DNA of 59,182 nt, taken from assembly GCF_036241575.1 (NCBI RefSeq), contig NZ_CP108457.1, forward strand, positions 1 to 59,182, in the 5' to 3' direction. Both the position numbers and the translations under genes were made by a program. This stretch comes from Streptomyces sp. NBC_01267. Lineage in GTDB: Bacteria > Actinomycetota > Actinomycetes > Streptomycetales > Streptomycetaceae. A model generated the notes under the pieces. It saw nothing but the letters and a program-made list of their open reading frames with translations. It was not told where the DNA came from and searched no databases. Positions 7,838 through 16,267 of the stretch are shown in pieces (positions within the stretch are counted from its first letter, which is position 1; each line of letters opens with the position of its first letter).

Positions 7838-8398
7838 CTACAGGTCGATTTCGATCTGTTCCACGTCGGTGAATTCCACCAGCAGGTCGTGGGCGCGGTG
7901 CCCGTCGTCGCGGAAGTAGTGCTCGCCGATGCCCTGCGCGGCAATCTTCAGGAGTTGCTGTTCGGTGGCGCCCTGGTCGCGGGCCTCGAACAGTCGCTCC
8001 GCCCAGCGTGGGGCCAGTGCCTGGGTGATGTGCCGGATCCGGGCGTCATCGGTGGTCCCCGGGGCGGCGGTGAAGCCGAAGCGGGCCCGGGTGGAGATGA
8101 CGATGCCGTCCGAGGCCGCCGCCTTCTTCTTGGCCTTCTCCCTGATCTGCGGCTGCCAGCGCTTCTTCACTTCACGCTCTATGCGTGCGGCGAGGTCCTT
8201 GCGGGGTTTCTTGATCTCGTTCTTCATGTACCGCTCCACGGTGCGCTGGGACACCCGCAGCATCCGAGCGACGGCCTTCGTGCTCTTCAACTGCTTGACC
8301 AGGTACCGCATCTGCGCACCGGCCGACTTCGGAATCGGGCGGGTGAACGCCTTCTCCACCGCCTTGTCCAGGCCGTCCCCGAGAAGTTTGTCGACCAT
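7838..8398 (-). CDS. tpg: Telomere terminal protein Tpg
   Basis: The protein has 186 residues, the usual length of Streptomyces Tpg proteins (about 185). Recognisable landmarks are the N-terminal GDGLDKAVEKAFTRPIPKSA, an HTH-like part MLRVSQRTVERYMK, the basic stretch EREVKKRWQPQ, the block DGIVISTRARFGF and the C-terminal FTDVEQIEI. Tpg is the protein covalently attached to the 5' ends of Streptomyces linear chromosomes and plasmids and primes end patching during replication. Its presence shows that this replicon is linear. It lies 3 bp after a short HTH gene that resembles the N-terminus of its usual partner Tap. Confidence 0.92.
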   Translation of the reverse strand: MVDKLLGDGLDKAVEKAFTRPIPKSAGAQMRYLVKQLKSTKAVARMLRVSQRTVERYMKNEIKKPRKDLAARIEREVKKRWQPQIREKAKKKAAASDGIVISTRARFGFTAAPGTTDDARIRHITQALAPRWAERLFEARDQGATEQQLLKIAAQGIGEHYFRDDGHRAHDLLVEFTDVEQIEIDL

Positions 8399-8401
8399 CT
8401 G

Positions 8402-8725
8402 CTACTCCTCGTCGTCGGCGGCCTTGGCGCCGCCCTCGATGATGGCGGGCGTGCCGGTTCCGGGCGCGGTGGGGAAGCGTGCGGCGAGGCCCTCCAAGAG
8501 GCGGGCGTAGGCGGCGCGTTTCGGCGGCCGGGGCTCGGTGCGTCCGGCCTCCCAGTTTCCGATGGCTTCGCGCCGGGCGTTGAGGGCTGTCGCGATCTGG
8601 TCCTGGCTCAGTCCGGCTGCTTCACGTAGGCGCTTGCGTTCGGCGGGGTCTGGCAGGGGGGCCTGCGCGACCTGTTCCAGCAGGGCGTCGACCGCGCTGA
8701 ACATCGCGTGTTCGTCATTGGGCAC
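8402..8725 (-). CDS. Short Tap-like HTH protein (telomere-associated protein N-terminal domain only)
   Basis: The protein has 107 residues. MFSAVDALLEQVA, then an XRE-type helix-turn-helix (RLREAAGLSQDQIATALNARREAIGNWE) and RPPKRAAYARLLEGLAARFP closely resemble the start of Tap, the telomere-associated protein that recruits Tpg. Tap is normally about 740 residues; here the gene ends after the HTH domain, and no Tap C-terminal sequence is visible nearby. GTG 8725 has GGAGGTGACC at 7 bp. The stop lies 3 bp from the tpg start, keeping the classical tap-tpg order. It may be a truncated Tap, or a regulator or adaptor of Tpg that relies on a host Tap. Confidence 0.8.
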   Translation of the reverse strand: MPNDEHAMFSAVDALLEQVAQAPLPDPAERKRLREAAGLSQDQIATALNARREAIGNWEAGRTEPRPPKRAAYARLLEGLAARFPTAPGTGTPAIIEGGAKAADDEE

Positions 8726-8775
8726 AGGGGTCACCTCCGTACGGCACCTTACATGAATCACTCACAAATGACGTG

Positions 8776-8797
8776 TGGATCGCGCATGGATCGCACA
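8776..8797. promoter_or_regulatory. 11-bp direct repeat in the tap-zeta divergent promoter
   Basis: TGGATCGCGCA and TGGATCGCACA lie head to tail, 51-72 bp upstream of the tap-like start and about 100 bp upstream of the zeta gene. They could be an operator for the Tap-like HTH protein. Confidence 0.5.
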
Positions 8798-8894
8798 TCG
8801 GTGTTACGTTCTCCGTACCTACTGGAGATCAACATGATTCAGGTGGTCGACGACCACGAATGAGGAGAACGTCCATGGCCATCCAGGAGCGCCG

Positions 8895-10697
8895 GTGAAG
8901 GAGAGCGAACACCAGGACGTGCTGCACCGCCTGCTCCTTCCGGAGGCGACCAGTGCAGCCGTGGAGCAGGAGCTGCCGGTCGTCGTCCTGGTCGCCGGTC
9001 AGCCCGGTGCGGGCAAGACCGAGATCGCGGACCTGGTCCAGGCGGCACTCGACCACCGGGGTGGGGCTGTGCGGGTCTGCCGCGACCTCTACAAGCCAGT
9101 TCACCCCGAGTACGCCGCGTTCCTGGCCGCCGATATCCGCACCGCGGGTGTGAGGGTGCGTGCAGACACGAGCCGTTGGCAGGCTCAGGTCGAAGAACGT
9201 GTCCGTGCGTGCCGGTTCGATGCGGTCGTCGAATCCGCTCTCGCCGACGCCGCGGAGTTCCGAGTCTCGTCTGCGGCGTACCGGCGGTCCGGGCACCGGA
9301 TCGAGATCGTCGTGGTCGCGACCGCGGAGGCATGGAGCCAGCTGGGGACCCTGGACCGTCTTTTGACCGGGGTAGCCAGCGGCGATGGCGGGCGGTACGT
9401 GGCCTGGGACAACCTCGACTCGTGTACAGCAGAGCTGCCGGTGACGCTGGCGGCCGTCGAAGCGGAACAGCTGGCAGACCGGATCACCGTGGTCAGGCGC
9501 GACGGCACAGTCCTGTACGACAACGAGCTCGTAGACGGCGTGTGGCAGCGCCGAACCGCTGCTGACCGAGCTGTGGTGCACGAGCAGCGCCGCCCCTGGA
9601 GCGCCCGGGAGACGGCTGTCTTCACCCGTGCGCTCACGCATGCCGAGGTCCGTGTGCACCGTGATCTGCCTGAGGACGAGCGGTTGGCTGTTCACCGGGA
9701 CGTCGCTCGGGCCGCAGCGCTCGCCGAGCCGGTCCGCCGTCTTGCCCAGTCCTGCCGTCAGTCTCCCGGGGTCGACTACCACCGGCTCTCCAGGGCCGAG
9801 CACGCGTGGGTCTTCGAGGAGCTGATCACACCGTCGTACCTGAGCGGGATCATCCGCCGGGACGATCCGCGTGCGGTGTACGTACTGGGCCAGCCCGGTG
9901 CGGGGAAGCTCCGGGCCGCCAGGATGATCCGGCGCGTGATGCGACCGGGAACCACTCACCTGGTCGGAGACGACTTCAAGGCATCGCACCCGGACTACCG
10001 GCAGCTGCTTCGCGATGACCCCCGCAATGCCGGGGCCGCGATCCGGGCCGACTACCGCGCCTGGGTCGCCCAGGCGGAGCAGTACGTACGCCGCCACCGT
10101 GGTGATGTCCTCATCGAGGGGGCGCCCGGCAGCGCGGAGCAGTTCCTCGACAGCGCGCTTCCGTACGCGGCCGACGGCTACCCGGTCGAACTCGTGGTCC
10201 TGGGCGTACGCGAGGCGGACAGTCTGCAGGCAACGGCGCTGCGCTACGCCCGCTCCCTGCAGATCGGTGGCACCGGCAGGTTCACCACACGGGCTGGGCA
10301 CGGCACATGCTTCCGCGCTCTGTCCGACGTCGTCACCCTCGCCGAACACCATCCGCAGATCGCCGCCGTCACCGTGATCCGCCGCGACGGGCAGGCCCTG
10401 CTGCGCCACGAGGCAGGCGGCCCGGGAAGCGCATCGTGGGCGCTGGCCGCGGAGCAGCTGCGCCCGTACACCGAGCAGGAGGCGGCCGGGTTTTTCAGGC
10501 TCCATCAGGGGCTGCGCCGGGCACTGCCCCGGCACCGGGACGAGCTCGAGGAGATGGCTGCGCTCGCCCGCCCGTTGATGCCCCCGCAGGTGCAGCCAGC
10601 CCGAATCGACCGGCCACACCCCACTGTCTGGCCCCTGCCCGTCCCCCACCGGGCAACGGCCTACGACTCGTTGAGCTCCCTGAGCCGGGCCGCGTAG
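8895..10697 (+). CDS. Tandem double zeta-toxin-family protein
   Basis: The protein has 600 residues and contains two zeta-toxin-type kinase domains. The first (about 25-230) has Walker A GQPGAGKT and DLYKPVHPEY; the second (about 325-520) has GQPGAGKL and DDFKASHPDY. Known zeta toxins phosphorylate UDP-N-acetylglucosamine and block cell-wall synthesis. In the second copy the Walker A Thr/Ser after Lys is replaced by Leu, so it may bind nucleotide poorly; both copies keep the Asp of the D-x-F/Y-K motif. The GTG start follows AGGAG closely. No epsilon-type antitoxin lies upstream; a small convergent gene overlaps the 3' end by 37 bp. Confidence 0.85.
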   Translation: MKESEHQDVLHRLLLPEATSAAVEQELPVVVLVAGQPGAGKTEIADLVQAALDHRGGAVRVCRDLYKPVHPEYAAFLAADIRTAGVRVRADTSRWQAQVEERVRACRFDAVVESALADAAEFRVSSAAYRRSGHRIEIVVVATAEAWSQLGTLDRLLTGVASGDGGRYVAWDNLDSCTAELPVTLAAVEAEQLADRITVVRRDGTVLYDNELVDGVWQRRTAADRAVVHEQRRPWSARETAVFTRALTHAEVRVHRDLPEDERLAVHRDVARAAALAEPVRRLAQSCRQSPGVDYHRLSRAEHAWVFEELITPSYLSGIIRRDDPRAVYVLGQPGAGKLRAARMIRRVMRPGTTHLVGDDFKASHPDYRQLLRDDPRNAGAAIRADYRAWVAQAEQYVRRHRGDVLIEGAPGSAEQFLDSALPYAADGYPVELVVLGVREADSLQATALRYARSLQIGGTGRFTTRAGHGTCFRALSDVVTLAEHHPQIAAVTVIRRDGQALLRHEAGGPGSASWALAAEQLRPYTEQEAAGFFRLHQGLRRALPRHRDELEEMAALARPLMPPQVQPARIDRPHPTVWPLPVPHRATAYDSLSSLSRAA

Positions 10698-10987
10698 ACC
10701 GCGGCGATCTGGGCCGCCTCCTGCGGGTCGGCGTTCACCAGCTGCGCCTGATCAGCGAGCGCGGCCTGACGGCCCGCCTTCAGTTCCTCGATCCGCTCCT
10801 CGTCGGGCACCCCCGAACGGTGCTCAGAGGCGAGCTGGGTGCTGTACCAGAGCACCACATCCCGGACGATGTCTGCGGCCTGCTCGTCTTCACCGCCCTC
10901 AAGGTGCGAGAAGTCGTGGGGTTCTGCATACGGGTCGGACACGGTGCTGACCACCTCTGATGCGGATCTTGAATGGAGGTTGGTCAT
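10661..10987 (-). CDS. Small acidic protein, possible zeta-associated antitoxin
   Basis: The protein has 108 residues, acidic and helical. The C-terminal half is a regular helix pair (EERIEELKAGRQAALADQ, then DPQEAAQIAAVYAARLREL). ATG 10987 has GGGAGG at 5 bp. It is transcribed against the zeta gene and overlaps its last 37 bp, so each transcript is antisense to the other's end. Similar small helical proteins accompany zeta-family genes in Streptomyces, as I recall, which makes an antidote role plausible; that is inference. It is divergent from the STAND gene at 11129. Confidence 0.6.
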   Translation of the reverse strand: MTNLHSRSASEVVSTVSDPYAEPHDFSHLEGGEDEQAADIVRDVVLWYSTQLASEHRSGVPDEERIEELKAGRQAALADQAQLVNADPQEAAQIAAVYAARLRELNES

Positions 10988-11128
10988 TGTCCTCCCCGCT
11001 CCACAGTCCGGGCGGAGCCTGGCGGGGCGCGGACGGCCGGTGAGCGCCGCTGCTTGGGGGGATGCTTTTCCAAGAGGCCCCGGGCGGACATAGGTTGGGG
11101 CGAAGGTGATCATCTTTCGGGGGTTGAT

Positions 11129-13810
11129 GTGGCGGGTAGGGATCTGCGGGCACTGTTCAGCACGAACGACCGCGGTCTGGCGAGCGCGGAGGCGTTCACC
11201 AACCGGCAGCTGCAGTGGGAGCTGGTCGCAGCCGCGCTGACCGGGCATCTGCGGCACGTCACCGACGCCGGGTTCGACGTCGAGGACCTCCAGTGCCCGC
11301 GGAACAACATCATGGTGTTCCACGGAGTCGGCGGGATCGGTAAGACAACACTGTCCCGCAAGCTGGAAACGGCGCTCACCGGCGGCAGCCAGCGGCCCGC
11401 CCAGTGGGACGAACCCGCCTGGTCCGGTGAACGGATCCTGCCCGTACGCATCGACCTGGCCCGCTCCGCCGGCACCGATTTCGAGCACATCGTGCTCACG
11501 ATCCGCGCCGCGCTCGCCGAACTGGGACGCCCGCTGCCCGCCTTCGACATCGCGCTGCGCCGCTACTGGGAGCACCAGCACCCCGGCGAAAGCCTGGAGG
11601 AGTACCTGCGCCGCGGTGGCCTGGCCGCCCGGTTCGGCGAGGCGCTGCCGCAGCAGATCCAGTCCGCCCTCGCCGACGTCGCCCAGACGCTGCTTCTGCC
11701 GGGGACCGTCGGCTCCGCGATCGGCCAGATCACCGGCTCCCTGGCGCGGGCGCTGCGTGAGCACCGGCAGACCGTCCGAGCGCTGGCCGGATGCGCGCGC
11801 CTGTCGGACCTGCTGGAAGCCGAGGCCGACCTGGAGGCGCTGTCCTTCTACCCGCACCTGCTGGCCTGGGAACTCGCCCAGCTGCCCGCAGCCAAGAAGG
11901 TCCTGCCGGTGATCCTGCTGGACACCTTCGAGGACGTGGGGGACCGCACCCACCGCGACCTGGAGCGCCTCATCCAGCGTGTGGTCTGGCTGATGCCCAA
12001 CGCGTTCTTCATCGTCACCGGCCGCTCACGCCTGCAATGGGCCGACCCCGCTCTGCAGGGGCAGCTCGACTACACCGGCCCCACCGCATGGCCCGGCCTG
12101 GTCTCTCCCGCCGCCGTCCCGGCCGCCCGCACCGCCCGGCCGGACCGGGGCCGCGGGCGGCAGGTCCTCGTCGGCGACTTCTCCCCCGAGGACTGCGACG
12201 ACCACCTCGTGCGCCGGCTCACCCGCGACGGACAGCCCCTCATCGACGAGGAGATCCGCCAGGTCATCACCGACCGCTCCCACGGGCTGCCCCTCTACCT
12301 CGACCTGTCGGCCATGCGGTTCCTGGAACTCCGCCGCACCGGGCACACCCCGGCCCCGGCCGACTTCGACCACGACTTCCCGGCACTGATCGCCCGTACC
12401 CTCTCCGACCTCACCGCCGACGAACGCCACGTCCTGCGCTCGGTCAGCCTGCTCGATGCCTTCGACCTCACCCTGGCCACCGCCACCGCCGGCCTGGCCC
12501 ACGAGGCGCCCGCCCTGCGGCTCATCGAGCGGCCCTTCGTCCGGGAGAGCCCCTTCGGACTGTGGCCGTACCACCTGCACGGCCTGATCCGCTCCACCGT
12601 CCGCGGCGCCGACGACCAGGCCGACGACCGCTGGTCGCCGCACGACTGGGAGCAGGCCGCGAAGCGGGCCCTGGCCGCCCTCGGCGAACAGTGGCAGGCA
12701 CACACCGGACGGAACCGGATGCTGCTGGTGGGCTGCCTGCGCCAGGGCCTCGCCCTCGCCCGCGACTTCCGCCTCGACCTCGGCTGGCTCGCCGACGCCG
12801 CCTGGACCTACGTCAGCGACTCCGTGTGGGAGCCCCTCGCCCCGCCCGCCCCTCGGCACCGGACCACGACCACGCCGGAGACGGCTGCCGACGCCCTGGT
12901 CGAGACGCTCAGCACGCTCGCCCGCCGCCAGCACGAACACCGGGAACACACCGCCGACCGCCTCAACGCGGTCATCGCCACCGGCCTGCTCCCCACAGAA
13001 CTCCACGAGATGGCCGTCTACTACCTGGCCAAAGCACAACGAGATCTGGGCCGCAGCGACGACTCCCGACACGGGATGCAGCTCGTGGCCGCTGGCGGCG
13101 GCCGCCTCGCCCCCGCCGCGCGCCGCGGCCTCGCCCACCTCGCCCGCCTCGCCGGAGACTTCCCCACCGCCCTGGCCACCGCAGAAACACTCGGCTGGCC
13201 CGGCCGCCACCACCGCGTCCTCGGGGACGTGTGGTGGGTTCAGGGCGACATGGACCGCGCGGCCGGCGCGTACGAGGCGGCACGGACCGAGGCCGAGCAG
13301 CACGGCGTCGCCGGCGAACGGGCCACATCCCAGGCGCAGCGCGCCTTCGTCCTCGCCTTCAGCCACCCCGGCCGGGCCGACGACGAGCTCGACCTCGCCC
13401 AGCAGCTGCTGTCCGGACTCGACCTGCGCGCCACCACACTCACGACCCAGATCGCATCCCTCGCACGCGATGCCGGAACCGACAGCAGCGAGCTCGAAAC
13501 CCGCGCCGAGGCACTGCGTACCGAGAGCAGCGTCGCCGGTCTCCTCCCCACGCAGGTCACCCTCGAACTGGCGATGTGCTTCCACCACGCTGTCGTCGGC
13601 GCCGACGACGTTGTGTCCGCGACGATCTCCCGGCTGCGCGACCTCACCCGAAACGGCGACTACGCCTACTACGCCGACATCGCCCGCTTCATGGCCGGAC
13701 TCCCCCTCGACGGTCCCTCACCAGCGCGGTGGCTCGACGGAGAACAACCCACCCGCAGGCGGTGGCGGCACCTTGTCACCGCCCGGCGCGAACACCACGC
13801 CCCCCGGTGA
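11129..13810 (+). CDS. STAND-type NTPase with TPR-like C-terminus
   Basis: The protein has 893 residues from GTG 11129 (GGGGG at 6 bp). A longer frame from 10973 would run into the divergent gene. Walker A is GVGGIGKTTL at about residue 71, followed by a Walker B-like VILLDTFEDV near 250 and a sensor-like FFIVTGRSRLQW, the order seen in NACHT/NB-ARC STAND ATPases. A winged-helix-like part (about 420-510) and an alpha-helical repeat region (about 520-890, TPR-like) follow. STAND proteins oligomerise on sensing a ligand and many are phage sensors. No separate effector domain is visible, so defence and transcription regulation are both possible. Confidence 0.72.
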   Translation: MAGRDLRALFSTNDRGLASAEAFTNRQLQWELVAAALTGHLRHVTDAGFDVEDLQCPRNNIMVFHGVGGIGKTTLSRKLETALTGGSQRPAQWDEPAWSGERILPVRIDLARSAGTDFEHIVLTIRAALAELGRPLPAFDIALRRYWEHQHPGESLEEYLRRGGLAARFGEALPQQIQSALADVAQTLLLPGTVGSAIGQITGSLARALREHRQTVRALAGCARLSDLLEAEADLEALSFYPHLLAWELAQLPAAKKVLPVILLDTFEDVGDRTHRDLERLIQRVVWLMPNAFFIVTGRSRLQWADPALQGQLDYTGPTAWPGLVSPAAVPAARTARPDRGRGRQVLVGDFSPEDCDDHLVRRLTRDGQPLIDEEIRQVITDRSHGLPLYLDLSAMRFLELRRTGHTPAPADFDHDFPALIARTLSDLTADERHVLRSVSLLDAFDLTLATATAGLAHEAPALRLIERPFVRESPFGLWPYHLHGLIRSTVRGADDQADDRWSPHDWEQAAKRALAALGEQWQAHTGRNRMLLVGCLRQGLALARDFRLDLGWLADAAWTYVSDSVWEPLAPPAPRHRTTTTPETAADALVETLSTLARRQHEHREHTADRLNAVIATGLLPTELHEMAVYYLAKAQRDLGRSDDSRHGMQLVAAGGGRLAPAARRGLAHLARLAGDFPTALATAETLGWPGRHHRVLGDVWWVQGDMDRAAGAYEAARTEAEQHGVAGERATSQAQRAFVLAFSHPGRADDELDLAQQLLSGLDLRATTLTTQIASLARDAGTDSSELETRAEALRTESSVAGLLPTQVTLELAMCFHHAVVGADDVVSATISRLRDLTRNGDYAYYADIARFMAGLPLDGPSPARWLDGEQPTRRRWRHLVTARREHHAPR

Positions 13811-13853
13811 CACACAACGGCCCCACCGGAACAACCGGCAGGGCCCGAAATGC

Positions 13854-14093
13854 TCAGTCCGTGCTGGCGTTCTTGCCGACCAGACCGGACAGCAGCTCGA
13901 CCAGCTTCGCGTTCACGCTCCGCTGCTCAGCGATGAAGTTGTCGAGCTTCTGGTCCAGGTTTCCGACCTGGAGCCGGAGCGCGGTCAGGTCACTCTTGAC
14001 GATGCCGAACTCGCGGTCGGCCTTCTGCGTCGTCTCTTCGTAGCGGCGAGTCAGCGCGGACAGCTCGCTCTGGGCGATGGGGTCTTCAGGCAT
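13854..14093 (-). CDS. Small coiled-coil protein
   Basis: The protein has 79 residues. Heptad-like leucines run from residue 10 to 70 (LRLQVGNLDQKLDNFI, LVELLSGLVG), indicating a short coiled coil. ATG 14093 has GGGAG at 7 bp. It is convergent with the STAND gene, with only an imperfect hairpin between them. Function unknown; it may pair with a larger partner. Confidence 0.65.
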   Translation of the reverse strand: MPEDPIAQSELSALTRRYEETTQKADREFGIVKSDLTALRLQVGNLDQKLDNFIAEQRSVNAKLVELLSGLVGKNASTD

Positions 14094-14208
14094 GGTCGGC
14101 TCCCGGGTGTGTCGTGGCGGCGAGGCCGTCCGGCCTCGATTGTCGCAGGCCGCCGTGCAAGGACGGTAGCCGGTCCTCAACGGCAGCGGCCCGGTCGAGG
14201 AACAGCGG

Positions 14209-14243
14209 CACCGTCCGGTAGGCGGCGGGCCTACCGGACGGTG
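14209..14243. terminator. Stem-loop at the end of the zinc-ribbon gene
   Basis: A perfect 14-bp stem CACCGTCCGGTAGG/CCTACCGGACGGTG with a 7-nt loop overlaps the stop codon at 14231-14233 and can end the leftward operon 15777-14231. Confidence 0.7.
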
Positions 14244-15148
14244 GCGTACCAGGTGGTGTCGTCCTCGAAAACGCGGTCGTCCAGCCGGAACACCCTGATG
14301 TCCTGGTCCGGGTCGTAGCGATCCTGCTGGAGGACCTTGAGCCAGCGGTGCGCGATCTCGATGTTGTAGGCGACCAGATCCGTAGCGGTGCGAGCCCAGC
14401 GATCCCAGTCATCGGGCGACGATGTCTCCAGCCGGTCGATGTCCGTAACCCGCAGATGGACGTGCTGGTCGGGATCAACGGCCAGCGGCCGTACCTTTCT
14501 GAGCGCTGCGGAGCGTCCCGGCCGGAGCAGGGCCGCTACGTCGGCCAGTGGCAGTTCGCGGATCCGCTCGACCCTCGTGAGGTAAGACGCCTGGTACATC
14601 GCGAGCGCGGCCAGCAGCACGGACATGTGCGCGTCCAGGGCACTCCCGCCCGCGGACGGGTAGAGGCGGGCGTAGAGGTCGCCGTCGCCGGGCAACGCCC
14701 GGAAGGCCAGTTTCCGCGCCTGATTCAGGCATTCGGTGAAGACGGGCACATGGTTGGCCACGCCTGCCCGGATCTCCCACCAGTCCTGCTCGCTGCTCTG
14801 AGTTCCTTCGCCGTCCGGGGGCATTTTGGCGAGCGTGTGTGGCTCGTCCAGGACAGGCTGCAGCATCACCTGGAGATGGACGCCGGGGAAAACGACGGGT
14901 TGGCCGGTGGTGACCAGGTGCATCATCTGCCGCACGGCCGAGGCAGGGATGTGGTCGTCTGCCCATTCGTGGCCCTCCCCGCACAGCAGGCGGGCATCTC
15001 GACCAAAGGCGATAAGAGTGATTCCGGTGGTCGCGCCGCAGGACGGGCAGCTCACCGGCTCCTCCAACTCCCCCGCCACTTCCGGGGTGTACCTGCCGAT
15101 CACCAGCCCGCACTCCGCGGTCAGGCGTACCTCTCCTGCCTCGGTCAC
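14231..15148 (-). CDS. Zinc-ribbon protein of unknown function
   Basis: The protein has 305 residues. A zinc ribbon lies near residues 34-60 (CPSCG, then LLCGEGH). The rest is a helical domain with the conserved-looking segments ALDAHMSVLLAALAMYQASYLTR and a C-terminal strand-rich end. The GTG start overlaps the stop of the 2H phosphoesterase gene (GTGA), so both are made together. Function unknown; co-expression suggests nucleic-acid or RNA-related work. Confidence 0.7.
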   Translation of the reverse strand: MTEAGEVRLTAECGLVIGRYTPEVAGELEEPVSCPSCGATTGITLIAFGRDARLLCGEGHEWADDHIPASAVRQMMHLVTTGQPVVFPGVHLQVMLQPVLDEPHTLAKMPPDGEGTQSSEQDWWEIRAGVANHVPVFTECLNQARKLAFRALPGDGDLYARLYPSAGGSALDAHMSVLLAALAMYQASYLTRVERIRELPLADVAALLRPGRSAALRKVRPLAVDPDQHVHLRVTDIDRLETSSPDDWDRWARTATDLVAYNIEIAHRWLKVLQQDRYDPDQDIRVFRLDDRVFEDDTTWYATVR

Positions 15149-15777
15149 TGCCCGCCTCCCAGCAGCGGCACGTCCACTATGTGCTCCCAGGTGATGAACT
15201 GCCGGTCGTGTGCCTGGGCGACCAGCGAGAGCTTGTCCGCACGCAGCGTCACCGGTTCGCCAGGGTGGTCAGACATCAAGACTTTCATCGCGCGCCGGTC
15301 GGCGCGTACCTCTCCCGCCATGCCGTATGCGAGCGACTGGTGAGGGTAATACCCGGCAGGCATCACGGGGTTGCGCCCACCAGTGACATCCACATCGATC
15401 TGGGTCGTCAGCTGCCAGAGGCGGCGAGCGGGAGCGCCAGGACGTGCCGCGCATTCCACGGCAACCCGGCCGATTGCCGGGCGATCAAATGTGAGGTCGA
15501 ACGGTGCGATGGTCGCGCACTCCTGGCGGACCAGCTCGACGATCGTGTCGAGCTCCTCGTCTTTGTAGTCCGCGACGGGCCCGCCGTGCATGACCGTGGT
15601 GTGCACCCAGCGGGCCTCCACCGGCGCCAGGCCCGGCCGGTGGGTGAGTTCCCGGTACGGTCCGACGAGCTTCTCCTCTACGACCGCCGGGTCGAACAGG
15701 ATGTGCCAGTGCAGGTCCGGCCGGTTCGCCGGCCACGCATGAGCGCGTGCCTCGACCTCGGCATAAAAGTCTTCCAC
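15145..15777 (-). CDS. 2H phosphoesterase (2'-5' RNA ligase family)
   Basis: The protein has 210 residues. The two catalytic H-x-T/S motifs of the 2H superfamily are visible: HTTVMH near residue 58 and HQSLAYG near 150, with the family-typical DLHWHIL at about 22. Members hydrolyse 2',3'- or 2',5'-linked nucleotides, and some viral members cleave cyclic-nucleotide defence signals. GTG 15777 follows GGAGGGG; the frame upstream looks spurious. A paralog lies at 52842-53453 on the other arm. The actual substrate is unknown. Confidence 0.82.
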   Translation of the reverse strand: MEDFYAEVEARAHAWPANRPDLHWHILFDPAVVEEKLVGPYRELTHRPGLAPVEARWVHTTVMHGGPVADYKDEELDTIVELVRQECATIAPFDLTFDRPAIGRVAVECAARPGAPARRLWQLTTQIDVDVTGGRNPVMPAGYYPHQSLAYGMAGEVRADRRAMKVLMSDHPGEPVTLRADKLSLVAQAHDRQFITWEHIVDVPLLGGGQ

Positions 15778-15980
15778 CAGTAGTGCCCCTCCCGTACGGC
15801 TGATGCGCAACCCACGCTACTGATCAGAGCACCGGCCCGACCGCTAGTTCTAACAGGACGCCCCAGGAGTTGCCGGACGGGACACCCGTGCGGCTCGGTG
15901 TGTGGCTCTCCAACGCCCGCACCCGGCGAGGCGGCACCGCCCCGGATCACTGAACCCCTTACCGACCTCCTGGCAGCCGC

Positions 15981-16205
15981 TCAGAGCAGCCCGAGCGTGG
16001 TGTGGACGGTGACGGGTCCGGCCCGGACCGCCTGCGCGATCCACTCCGGCCGCGGCTGCGCGGCACGCTCCAGCCGGTACTGCTCCTCCTGCGCCTGGCG
16101 CTCCGCGTCCGCAATCCACCGCCGGGTGCGCTCCAGGTCCTGGAGCTGTACCCGCTCCAGGACCTGGAGGGCGTAAAGACGATCGACGGCGAGCGATTCG
16201 GACAT
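15981..16205 (-). CDS. Small conserved-type hypothetical protein
   Basis: The protein has 74 residues. A charged amphipathic helix (DRLYALQVLERVQLQDLERTRRWIADAER) is followed by RPEWIAQAVRAGPVTVHT. Similar short proteins are common next to GntR genes in Streptomyces, from memory. No good ribosome site precedes ATG 16205; GTG/ATG alternatives exist up to 16244. Function unknown. Confidence 0.62.
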   Translation of the reverse strand: MSESLAVDRLYALQVLERVQLQDLERTRRWIADAERQAQEEQYRLERAAQPRPEWIAQAVRAGPVTVHTTLGLL

Positions 16206-16267
16206 GCGTTCGATGTTACGTGGGCCGGGATTGCCCAGCGACACCAGCAGCGGTCACCGACCGGCGG

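Noticed and set aside
10661..11953. Minus-strand frame of about 430 codons covering the STAND gene start
   Set aside because: Only the last 108 codons, from ATG 10987, look like protein and have a ribosome site; the rest is the antisense shadow of the STAND gene.
12026..13588. Minus-strand frame of about 520 codons
   Set aside because: Gly/Val/Glu-rich antisense translation opposite the STAND gene, a usual artefact of GC-rich codon use.
11791..14043. Plus-strand Arg/Pro-rich frame of 750 codons
   Set aside because: It is a frame-shifted shadow of the STAND gene; the composition is that of third-position GC read in another frame.
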